A stretch of DNA of 64,000 bases from CAWDDA01 sp963813345 (GTDB taxonomy: Bacteria > Acidobacteriota > Blastocatellia > RBC074): contig CAWEYR010000012.1 of NCBI GenBank assembly GCA_963813345.1, positions 55,817-119,816 of the forward strand. The letters run 5' to 3'. A program made the translations under genes and the position numbers. Of this stretch, positions 1-7,709 are shown in pieces. A model generated the notes under the pieces. That model saw only the letters and a program-made list of their open reading frames with translations, searched no databases and had not been told where the DNA came from. Numbering within the stretch: the first letter of the stretch is position 1; each line of letters opens with the position of its first letter.

Positions 1-1224
1 CCTACGTTCGATACTAGTCAGGCTTTCATCCTTTGTCAATTGGGCCCTTACCGCCTCTTCCGACTCGCCTGCGTGTGTTGCAATGAGGGAGATCTCGGCA
101 TCAACTTCCTCCTTGCTAACCTCAATATTCTCAGCCTCTGCGATCTTAGCAATCACCAGCGCCGCGCGAACATTGTCAACAGCCTGCTCGCGCGCCTCGG
201 CGCGTCGTGCCTCCCAATCCAGGTTGTGCAATATTTCAGGCGCGGCTCCGCGGCGGAGCAGCATATTGGCAAAATCGCGCAACCGCTGTTCGGTTTCGCG
301 CTCGATAAGCGAATCCGGGATCGCGAAATCGTATTCGGCGGTTATTTTCCGGATTGTCTCCTCGCGCAAGGCCTGATCAGAGCGCGTCTCAGCCATCTGC
401 TTGAGATCTTTGCTGATGCTGGCGCGGAGAGCCTCGAGATTCTCCTGGTCGTACTCTTTGGCGAAGTCATCATCAAGCGCCGGGAATTCCTGACGCCGGA
501 TGGCTACTACATTCGCATTGAAGTCAACCGTTTTTCCTGCAAGGCCTGGCGAAGTGAAGTCCTCGCGATACGCAACTCTGAACTGGCGCTCGTCGCCGGC
601 TTTGACTCCGGTCAAATGCTCGCTGAACTCCTCGGGAACCCCCTCACCTCCGATCTCAACCGTTACATCGTCGGCCTTGAGGTCTTCGGCATTCTCGTCA
701 CCGACGAACTTGCCGGCCAGATTGACCGAAATGAAATCTCCCTCTTCCGATACCCGGTCCTCGATCGTTACGAGCTGCGCTGCCCGCCGGCGCCACTCTT
801 CGATCACGTTGTCGATCATCTCCTCAGTCACGGGTGACACCTGCCGTGTCAATTTCAGGCCCTTGTAATCCTTAAGGTCAACTTCGGGCAACACCTCCAC
901 GCTGGCTTTGAACCGTAGCGACTCGCCTTCGCTGACTGTGATGTCGCTGATCTCGGGCGGGCCAACAGGTTGCAGTTTGTGGTCGACAATCGCGTGCTCG
1001 AGAGCGTGCGGGATCATTTCCTTGATTACATCTTCGCGTGCATCCTTACGAAATCGTTGTTTGACGACCGTTAATGGAGCGTGTCCGGGCCGAAATCCTG
1101 GAATCTTGGCATACTTGGCATAGGCGGAATAGGTCTTGTCGAACTCGGCTTTGACCTCATCAGCTGGGATCTCGATCGTGATGTCCTTTTTGCAGTTCTC
1201 CGAGTCGGAGACGGCAACTTCCAT
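1..1224 (-). CDS. tig: Trigger factor, ribosome-associated chaperone/prolyl isomerase (C-terminus off the window)
   Basis: Trigger factor binds the ribosome exit tunnel, shields nascent chains and isomerises prolyl bonds. The reading frame is open from the ATG at 1224 to the left edge (408 codons visible; the family is about 430-450). Residues 1-110 match the ribosome-binding domain, with GFRPGHAP at 43-50 corresponding to the GFRxGxxP signature. A central FKBP-like region with a GDFISVNLAGKF stretch and a long helical C-terminal region follow. AAGGTGAG just upstream is a good ribosome binding site. A tRNA-Leu gene lies directly upstream on the same strand. Only the last few dozen residues are missing. 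Confidence 0.95.
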   Translation of the reverse strand, partial: MEVAVSDSENCKKDITIEIPADEVKAEFDKTYSAYAKYAKIPGFRPGHAPLTVVKQRFRKDAREDVIKEMIPHALEHAIVDHKLQPVGPPEISDITVSEGESLRFKASVEVLPEVDLKDYKGLKLTRQVSPVTEEMIDNVIEEWRRRAAQLVTIEDRVSEEGDFISVNLAGKFVGDENAEDLKADDVTVEIGGEGVPEEFSEHLTGVKAGDERQFRVAYREDFTSPGLAGKTVDFNANVVAIRRQEFPALDDDFAKEYDQENLEALRASISKDLKQMAETRSDQALREETIRKITAEYDFAIPDSLIERETEQRLRDFANMLLRRGAAPEILHNLDWEARRAEAREQAVDNVRAALVIAKIAEAENIEVSKEEVDAEISLIATHAGESEEAVRAQLTKDESLTSIERR

Positions 1225-1262
1225 TTTCAATTCAACTCACCTTGCCTTTCCGAAGTTCGAAA

Positions 1263-1345
<83 letters not shown>

Positions 1346-1354
1346 AAACAATAA

Positions 1355-1383
1355 AGGTTAACAAAACTCCGCACGACCAGCAA
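1355..1383 (-). promoter_or_regulatory. Possible sigma-70 promoter of tRNA-Leu
   Basis: On the minus strand TTGCTG is followed after 17 bp by TAACCT, and the tRNA 5' end lies about 9 bp beyond. Spacing and position suit a tRNA promoter but the boxes are only partial matches. Confidence 0.3.
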
Positions 1384-1449
1384 ACAGGTACTTGTAGCGC
1401 CGCTTCACGGCCGGCCCTGGAGAACGCCGAGATCTGGCTGTGAGGTCGT

Positions 1450-1535
1450 GTCAGTAGCCCGATCCGTGTCAGAGAGTGCTCGCGTCACACAAGCAGTCTC
1501 ATCTCAAGCCCTCTCTCACGGTTCCGGCTACTGAC
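1450..1535. repeat. REP-like paired palindrome (GTCAGTAGC ... GCTACTGAC), copy 1
   Basis: An 86 bp element has inverted ends GTCAGTAGC and GCTACTGAC and imperfectly paired interior arms. A second copy lies at 50293-50372 with the same ends and internal GAGCCCTC-type arms. The layout (a GTAG tetranucleotide beside a hairpin, two units head to head) recalls REP pairs. The end of this copy supplies the stop codon of the membrane protein ending at 1528. Confidence 0.8.
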
Positions 1536-1986
1536 AGCAGGTTGCAGTTCGCCACTGGCAACTAAGGACGAATCCTTCATTGTCGAAGCAGCGCACGGCT
1601 CGTTTGATCTCAGCAATTTTGACGATGACGTAAGCAATCAGCGCGAAGACAAAAAATACCAGCAGCATCCATGCGATTCCCTGCAGGGTCTCGATGACCG
1701 TGCGATAGAGCTCAAGAGTCCACCGCTCCCACGTCAACGCAACTATCCTCTGCTGGGTATCGGAATAGACCGGAGTAATGTATTTCTCGAGGTCGTAGAT
1801 CCTCACGCCAGCAGACACGCCAACCACAAGAATTGCGAACTTCAGGTATTTCACCCAGGCCGCACTGATATCATCAGAGATGATTCGATTGAGAATGGTG
1901 TCAAGGGGTTTGGCAAACGCGCGCATGACGACAAAAGAGACCCCGAAGGCCACAAGCAACGTCACGACCAGCAAAGTCAGAAACAT
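1528..1986 (-). CDS. Small membrane protein of unknown function
   Basis: 152 residues, not recognised. A strongly hydrophobic N-terminus (residues 1-22), a second hydrophobic segment around 47-62 and a long one around 103-125 suggest two or three membrane spans. Polar stretches between them contain Trp and Arg. The last codons and the TAG stop fall in the REP-like palindrome, so the natural C-terminus (ending ATCCQ) may have been reset by the repeat. It starts 19 bp from the end of the upstream hydrolase gene on the same strand, so the two may be co-transcribed. Confidence 0.6.
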   Translation of the reverse strand: MFLTLLVVTLLVAFGVSFVVMRAFAKPLDTILNRIISDDISAAWVKYLKFAILVVGVSAGVRIYDLEKYITPVYSDTQQRIVALTWERWTLELYRTVIETLQGIAWMLLVFFVFALIAYVIVKIAEIKRAVRCFDNEGFVLSCQWRTATCCQ

Positions 1987-2004
1987 CGTCTTCTCCTCTA
2001 CATA

Positions 2005-4266
2005 TCATCTCTCGAAAGGAACTTGAGGCAGCTGATTCACGCACGACGTGTCCAGGCCTCTTGTAGTCCCTCTTACAATGAATTCCGCCATTATTTTATC
2101 TGCGCAAGGAGCAAAACCTGTATAGGAGTGGTGGCCGTATCTTGCGACCACATGCAGGCTGTTCGAAAGATGTCTGGCGATGCTGTCAGCGTTCGCCGGA
2201 GGCGTCGCCGGGTCGCGGTGGCCTGAAACGAACAACACGGGCACGGACGATTTGACTGGAACATGGAAATCCCTGGGCAGGTTGCCGCGCGGAAAATCCC
2301 GGCACGCTCGAACCAGTTGTTGATAATAGTAGTCGCCCATGAATGTTCCCGCCGATCGCTGTTTCACCTGCGCCGGATCTGCAATTGAAAGGTCTTCCGT
2401 CGCGACAACGGACATGAAGGTACCGCTGCCAACCGGACTGTTTGCTCGAAGCGTTCTGACCCATCGTACGTAAGGAGCAAAATCATTCTCGAAAGCCTGA
2501 TGGATCAGCTTCGGAATCTGTGCAGCTGATTGCGCGCTTTGTAACAGACTTCGTAATGTGGTTGCGAACGCGCCGCGCGAAAGCTTCACCTTCTCCGCTG
2601 GAGTTCCGGTCGACTCGCGAATCTCAACGGTCACATCACCGGACGCGAATCGATCCAGCACTGCTTCAAACTCTTTCTTCAGGTTCGGAAACGCAGTGCG
2701 ACACCTTTCGTCATTCGCGCAATCGGCAAAAAGAATGTCCAGTGCACGTTGAGCATCGACAGCTATGGACGCTGCGAACCCATCGCTGATCGCTGTAGAA
2801 CCTTTGAGAATAACGGCGCGCACGCGATCGGGATAGCGTCGCATGTATTCCTGAGCGACTCTCGTTCCATACGAAGTCCCAAAGAGGTTGATTTTCTCGT
2901 ATCCAAGCGCCGTTCTCACCTCGTCGAGATCATGGACCGCAATCGTCGTTGTGTAGAACCGCAGATCTGCTCGCTCCTCCCACTCCCGTCGGCAAGCCTC
3001 GAGCTTCTCGAGAGGAATCAGGTCGCCGAGATGTCCCTGCAACGTCTCGCCGTACAGCAAACATGTGAGCGGATTGGAGCCGCCGGTCCCGCGCTGGTCG
3101 ACGAAAACAATATCGCGCTCTTTGCGAATTGCGGCGAAAGTGTCGTTGGCAAAAGGAGCGAGTCCAGTCGCCGGACCACCGGGACCGCCAGCAAGAAAGA
3201 AGAGTGGATCGGAGGCAGCCTTGGCGTTAAGCGCCGGGAGGATCTGAATGTTGAGCGCGATCTTCCGGCCCTTCTTCGTCTCGCGGTTTTCGTAGACTTC
3301 CAGCCGGCCACATCGCGCCTCGCCGGTCACATTGGGAATCTGACATGGCTCATGAACGGGCCCATATGACTTTGGATGACTTGACTGAGACATAAGCGAG
3401 ACAATCTCGTTTTGAATTCGGTTCCAAACCTCGGCAAAAGGTGCGACCAGATCGAAATGCGCTATCTCCTGGATCAGCACTACCTCGGCTTTGTCTCCTT
3501 TGCTCCGTGCCAGGGCCGCGAAGTCCCGGCTCTGTTCGACTGGAACGTAAGGATCCAGTGCCCCGTGTATCAAACGCAACGGAACTCCGAATGGCAACAA
3601 TTCACTCGGATTGGTCTGCGCATATCGAGAGGGAACGTCCTGAGGCATGCCACCGAGCAATGGTGTCACCGAGGCATTGCATGATCCCGTTCCAGCTCCG
3701 TACTTCCGGAGATCTGTGATTCCAGCAAGCGATACGACGCCACGCAGCGGCAGTGGATTTGCCGTGAAAAGAGGGCTTTCACGCGGCAGGTTGCGCCGTG
3801 CAGCAAGCCACAGTGCCAAATGCCCGCCCGCAGAATGACCGGCAACCACCACACGATTCACGTCCAGCGGAAACGTCTGAGCGAGCGTTCTCACATAGTC
3901 AGTCCCGCGCGCTACATCATCAAATGTACCGGTCCATCCTCCACCCGCGTTTCCGATCCGCCGGTATTCGAGTGTCCACGTGGCGATGCCTGCCTGTGCC
4001 AGTGCGGCACTGAGGTGCGACATGTACTTAAGGTCGTACTGAGATTGCCAGCACCCGCCATGCACTACGACAACTACAGGGTGAGGTCCGGATCCCCGTG
4101 GCAAGCGCAGTTCACCAAAAGCAAGCGGATGCTCGCCGTACTGGATCCGTTGATCGGCCGGCGGTCCTGGAGGTCCCGAAATCTGCTCCCACGTGACAGT
4201 AGCCGGACGAGCCGGTGTCTGCGCGCAAGCAGAAAGCAACCAAATCAGTAGACTAAAAACCAGCAT
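2005..4266 (-). CDS. Double alpha/beta-hydrolase lipoprotein: esterase domain fused to TAP-like peptidase (S33) domain
   Basis: A 753-residue protein begins with a lipoprotein signal (LLSAC, Cys14), so it should be membrane-anchored outside the cytoplasm. Residues about 40-290 are a BD-FAE/acyl-peptidase-like hydrolase with oxyanion HGG (69-71), nucleophile Ser145 in GHSAG, Asp238 and His270. Residues about 300-753 are a second hydrolase of the tripeptidyl aminopeptidase/S33 type, with GGPGGP (360-365), nucleophile Ser465 in GTSYG, a late Asp in GHRDPATPP, and His in YGHHSY. Both triads look complete. Such domains are usually separate proteins. No frameshift is seen, so the fusion appears real. 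Substrates are unknown; ester or peptide hydrolysis is inferred from the family. Confidence 0.85.
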   Translation of the reverse strand: MLVFSLLIWLLSACAQTPARPATVTWEQISGPPGPPADQRIQYGEHPLAFGELRLPRGSGPHPVVVVVHGGCWQSQYDLKYMSHLSAALAQAGIATWTLEYRRIGNAGGGWTGTFDDVARGTDYVRTLAQTFPLDVNRVVVAGHSAGGHLALWLAARRNLPRESPLFTANPLPLRGVVSLAGITDLRKYGAGTGSCNASVTPLLGGMPQDVPSRYAQTNPSELLPFGVPLRLIHGALDPYVPVEQSRDFAALARSKGDKAEVVLIQEIAHFDLVAPFAEVWNRIQNEIVSLMSQSSHPKSYGPVHEPCQIPNVTGEARCGRLEVYENRETKKGRKIALNIQILPALNAKAASDPLFFLAGGPGGPATGLAPFANDTFAAIRKERDIVFVDQRGTGGSNPLTCLLYGETLQGHLGDLIPLEKLEACRREWEERADLRFYTTTIAVHDLDEVRTALGYEKINLFGTSYGTRVAQEYMRRYPDRVRAVILKGSTAISDGFAASIAVDAQRALDILFADCANDERCRTAFPNLKKEFEAVLDRFASGDVTVEIRESTGTPAEKVKLSRGAFATTLRSLLQSAQSAAQIPKLIHQAFENDFAPYVRWVRTLRANSPVGSGTFMSVVATEDLSIADPAQVKQRSAGTFMGDYYYQQLVRACRDFPRGNLPRDFHVPVKSSVPVLFVSGHRDPATPPANADSIARHLSNSLHVVARYGHHSYTGFAPCADKIMAEFIVRGTTRGLDTSCVNQLPQVPFER

Positions 4267-4326
4267 TCTTTCGACGAAATTTGGAGTGCGGCGGCTCGGC
4301 GCCGCTTTTCGTCCGCCTCGCAGCGT

Positions 4327-4902
4327 TCAATGTTTCACCGCATACTCGAGCGACATGAATCCATTGGGATAGATTTTGCTTGCCCTTAGATCAAGGTCTG
4401 TAAGAGCGATTGTGCCCGCAAAAAGCGGTATTCCCGAACCAAGCAGGAGCGGATTCGACTTTATTATTAGCTCGTCGATCTCAGGGAAAAGCGTTGCCGC
4501 CAATTCCGCGCCGCCGCAAAGCCATATGTCTCTGCCCGATTCCTTCTTCAGTTCCTGCACGAATGAGATCACGTCACCTGAAACAAGTTCCACGTTTTCG
4601 TCGGGACTGCTCTTCATCGAGCGCGAAACCACATACTGCTTCAGGGATGGATAAGGATTTGTGACTCCAACGTTGAGTCCGACTTCGTAAGTCTTTCGGC
4701 CCATGAGAACAGCATCAAATCGCCTGTTCTGCCCTTTCACGCCAAGAATGTCCCGCAGATGACCCGGGATCGTCTCGGGAAACAACTCGAACAGGTCAGC
4801 AAAGTGCTCGCCTTCCATTGGGAAGCAATCAAACGATCCATCTTCGCGGGCAATGAATCGGTCCACAGTGCAGGCGACGTAATATGTAAGTTTCCGGCTC
4901 AT
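4327..4902 (-). CDS. Dihydrofolate reductase / RibD C-terminal family oxidoreductase
   Basis: 191 residues with the layout of small stand-alone RibD_C/DHFR-fold proteins (YyaP/YwjB type): N-terminal YYVACTVDRFIAREDG, then VLMGRKTYEVG around residue 65-75 and IWLCGGAELAATL around 125-138, the glycine-rich NADPH-binding turn. Members reduce pterin- or flavin-precursor-like substrates with NADPH, but the real substrate of this subgroup is generally unknown. Length is typical and the frame is intact. It stands alone between a hydrolase and a methyltransferase, both on the same strand. Confidence 0.85.
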   Translation of the reverse strand: MSRKLTYYVACTVDRFIAREDGSFDCFPMEGEHFADLFELFPETIPGHLRDILGVKGQNRRFDAVLMGRKTYEVGLNVGVTNPYPSLKQYVVSRSMKSSPDENVELVSGDVISFVQELKKESGRDIWLCGGAELAATLFPEIDELIIKSNPLLLGSGIPLFAGTIALTDLDLRASKIYPNGFMSLEYAVKH

Positions 4903-4910
4903 AATCGGCG

Positions 4911-4928
4911 CCTGGGAGCGCTCCCAGG
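4911..4928. repeat. Short remnant of palindrome family 1 (CCTGGGAGCGCTCCCAGG)
   Basis: A perfect 18 bp palindrome is made of the two outer ends (CCTGGGAGCG and its complement) of the long family 1 elements at 7517, 17151, 25841 and 41453, with the interior missing. It looks like an internal deletion product or minimal form. Confidence 0.8.
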
Positions 4929-4935
4929 GCGTACC

Positions 4936-5968
4936 TTACCATTCGGTGCCTTCGGAGAGATTGATCGACTTTTCGTCAGAGAACTTATCCCTGAAGATCA
5001 CTTTGACCGATGTCGGCCCGACCTCCAACCCTGGGGGCACGATGACATTTATCTGTGCGCGATTCTTACCCGGAGGTTCGGGTGACCTTCCAACGAAGTA
5101 GGGGTTGACACCGAAACCGCCGACCTCAATGCGAACCGTTTCCCGAGCCGCATCGTCTGGGAGGCCGTCGACCCAGATGCCAAGCAAAGCGTAACGTCCG
5201 CTCCTGGGCAGGTGATTATCAAACGTAACAGCGTTTGTTACGTCTGCTATCGTCATTGTTGGATAAGGCAGTATCGTTTGCTTTTCCCATTTGCGGTGCG
5301 CCTTCAAGACAATCCTTGTAGGCTGTTGTCGCAGTATCTCGGTGCGAGCGAATCCAGCGGTCCTCAGCATTCGAATCAGGCAATCGCTATTGGGGCCCCA
5401 CCAATTGTCGTACTGTCCGCCCAACTCGTCGAACTCATAAAACTCCATCACGGGATTGGTGGACGGAAATGTATTATCAATGACGTGTGTTTCGATGATC
5501 GCCGTCTCGCGAGTAACTTCACAGAGTCTCTGAAGCGCGAGCAGAGGGTGGTGCAAATGATAGAGAACTCCGAGAAAGAACACGATGTCGAACGTTCCAA
5601 CGTCCGCCCTGTTAAGCTCGTACACGCTCATCTCGCGGAATTCTACATTCGAGCTCAGAGCTTGCCGCGCCTTGTGAAAGTTGGGAGGCCGCCAGCAATC
5701 GGCCGCAATCACCTGCGCGCCATGTCTTTTCAGCTTCAAAACTGTAGAAACCGTCCCAGCATCCCATGTCCAGCACCCGCTTGCCGGTCAGATCTTCAGG
5801 GAGGGCAAAGTGCCTGTAGTTCTCCTCGAGCTCCTCAATCGAGTGGACGCCTCGCGTGATCGTTCCGTCTTTGAGTCTGATGCTGTGCCACCAGGAACCG
5901 GCCTCGAGGTCGGCGCGGTGATCCGCGGAAGTCTGATCGATGATTTTGCGAAGGGATTCCTCGGCCAT
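4936..5968 (-). CDS. SAM-dependent methyltransferase, CmoB/DUF1698-like (frameshifted)
   Basis: Two overlapping minus-strand frames form one protein of about 343 residues. The first (from ATG 5968) carries VLDMGCWDGFYSFEAE, motif I of a Rossmann methyltransferase. The second continues with HGAQVIAADCW and FDIVFFLGVLYHLHHP, which resembles tRNA carboxymethyltransferase CmoB and the DUF1698 family. The shift lies near 5742, where an AAAA run needs one A fewer to join the frames. The C-terminal 100 residues form a beta-rich extension with IRVEVGGFGVNP, unlike CmoB itself. The substrate is unknown; a tRNA wobble or small-molecule target is possible. Confidence 0.8.
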
Positions 5969-5972
5969 CCAG

Positions 5973-7037
5973 CTACTTTGTAGCTGCAGTTGCGAGACCT
6001 GTCACGTATTGAGCCGCGACTCCACGTGCGATTTCATTCGGTCGTGCAGTCGCACTATTTGTCAGGACGATAACAGTCACACCGTCATCGATGTATCGTG
6101 CAAATTGCGCTCGAAAGCCGGAAAGCGTTCCGCCGTGTTGCACAACCTTGTGTCCGTTGACTACTGCTAGTTCCCACCCGAGCCCATAGGGATGAGTGCT
6201 GCCATCATTCAGTTTCGTCCGGGCTCGCATCTGGTCGAAAGTTGAAGCCTTCAGAACCTTGTTCGTGTAGAGGGCAGCCTCCCACTTTGCCAGGTCAAGG
6301 ACAGTTGAGATGAAGGCGCCACTCGGACGCATCGCCAATAGTTCGGTGGCATTCTGGAAGCGCTCGTCCCTCCACTCGTAACCGTCCGCGCGGTTCGGGA
6401 CAATCTCCGTCGGGGTGGTGGCTCGAGTCGCGTTCATTTCGAGTGGTTTGAAGATGCGTGCCGCCAGGAATTCAGCCCATGGTTTGCCGCTCACCTTATA
6501 GATTATCTCGGCAAGCGAGAAATAACCGACATTGCAATATTCCCACTTTTCTCCGGGCGCGAAACGAAGCGGCAATGGGTAGGCTGTCTTGATTACATCC
6601 GCGTCTGGCTGCACCTTGAAAGCATTGAAGCCGGGCGCCTCGCGCACTATGCCAGAGGTGTGTGTGAGCAAATGCCGGATCGTTATATCCTTCCACGTAT
6701 CGGGAGTCCCTTCGAGATACTTGCTGATCTTGTCGTCGAGACCAATCTTCTGCTCCTCCGCGAGTAGCATGATGCCCGAAGCTATGAACTGCTTGCTCAC
6801 TGAGCCAATCTTGTAGACCGTGTCTGCTCGTGCGGGGACGTTCAGTTCGACATTGGCCAGTCCATACCCTTCAGCCTTGATGACCTTTCCATCTTTGACG
6901 ACTGCGATCGAAACGCCGGGAATGTGCTGCGTCTTCATCTCGGCCTTGACGTACTCATCTACACCATCCGCGAGCGCGGTAAGCGTTAATACGTGCAGAA
7001 GAAGGAATGTGAGAAAGACCGTATACTTTCGCCTCAT
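5973..7037 (-). CDS. Secreted serine hydrolase, class C beta-lactamase/penicillin-binding fold
   Basis: The protein has a signal peptide (MRRKYTVFLTFLLLHVLTL) and the three active-site elements of the beta-lactamase/transpeptidase fold: SVSK (nucleophile Ser and general-base Lys), YCN (the Tyr-x-Asn triad) and HGG near the C-terminus. About 354 residues is usual for esterase/peptidase members of this superfamily, so beta-lactam hydrolysis should not be assumed. I chose ATG 7037 because AAGGAG lies 5 bp before it and the signal peptide starts there. An in-frame ATG at 7073 overlaps the stop of the upstream START protein (TAATG) and would add 12 residues. Confidence 0.88.
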   Translation of the reverse strand: MRRKYTVFLTFLLLHVLTLTALADGVDEYVKAEMKTQHIPGVSIAVVKDGKVIKAEGYGLANVELNVPARADTVYKIGSVSKQFIASGIMLLAEEQKIGLDDKISKYLEGTPDTWKDITIRHLLTHTSGIVREAPGFNAFKVQPDADVIKTAYPLPLRFAPGEKWEYCNVGYFSLAEIIYKVSGKPWAEFLAARIFKPLEMNATRATTPTEIVPNRADGYEWRDERFQNATELLAMRPSGAFISTVLDLAKWEAALYTNKVLKASTFDQMRARTKLNDGSTHPYGLGWELAVVNGHKVVQHGGTLSGFRAQFARYIDDGVTVIVLTNSATARPNEIARGVAAQYVTGLATAATK

Positions 7038-7072
7038 GTCGACTCCTTGTTCCCTGACATTCTGTTCTGACA

Positions 7073-7502
7073 TTAATTTTCTACATATCCACGATCCCAG
7101 GTCCGTTCCGGGTCGTGATTTCGTAGATCAATGCCGAAGTCGACTGCTCCCTTTAGTGACATCAGGACAGACGCCCAACCAGCCATCACCTCGGTTCGAG
7201 CATCCGATGCTACACCAGCATCCGTAAGCACAAGCTCCGTTCCGCCGTATCCATCATCTGTAAGATCAATGGTGGTAATGCTATTGTCTATGTATTCGAT
7301 TTGCAGTTGTCGATTAGCGACGCTTTCAATATTCTTCCTGCCACTTCTGGCCATTTGGAAAACTGAAATCGATGCACCCATCGGTCTCAGGTGCGGCTTC
7401 AGCCCAGAAACGCGCACGACCTCGATCGGTGGCCAACATTTCAAACACGTCAGCGGGAGACGAGCGCAGGTGCAATCGATAAGTGATATCGAGAGAATCC
7501 AT
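7073..7502 (-). CDS. START/AHSA1-type SRPBCC domain protein (frameshifted)
   Basis: From ATG 7502 the frame reads a typical AHSA1 start (ITYRLHLRSSPADVFEML ... RFWAEAAPETDG) but stops near 7340. The adjacent frame then gives NRQLQIEYIDNS, LTDDGYGGTELVLTD and the closing GWASVLMSLKGAVDFGIDLR, a classic AHSA1 C-terminal helix. One frameshift near 7345 joins them into about 143 residues. The domain binds small hydrophobic ligands; no partner is evident. Its TAA overlaps the first ATG of the downstream hydrolase. Confidence 0.8.
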
Positions 7503-7516
7503 TAACGAATAACCAC

Positions 7517-7661
7517 CCTGGGAGCGCCGGCCTCCCGGCCGGCCACGAGCCGCGAAGCGTGCGAGTCTTCAGCACTAGGACTCACCACGGCTCGCACGCT
7601 TCGCGGCTCGTGGCCGGCCGGGAGGCCGGCGCTCCCAGGCTTCAGCCTGGCGCTCCCAGGG
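7517..7661. repeat. Palindrome family 1, full copy with duplicated outer arm
   Basis: The inverted repeat starts CCTGGGAGCGCCGGCCTCCC and ends with its complement at 7639. Its inner arm is CCACGAGCCGCGAAGCGTGC around a short unpaired centre. A further GCCTGGCGCTCCCAGGG follows to 7661. The same arms recur at 17151-17276, 25841-25996 and 41453-41604. Confidence 0.93.
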
Positions 7662-7709
7662 CCTCATTTCTCCGTGTTTAAATAGAGTATTCGCAGAATT
7701 TTCAGATCA

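Noticed and set aside
5973..7037. Antibiotic-resistance beta-lactamase
   Set aside because: SVSK/YCN/HGG motifs are shared by esterases and peptidases of the fold; nothing indicates beta-lactam hydrolysis.
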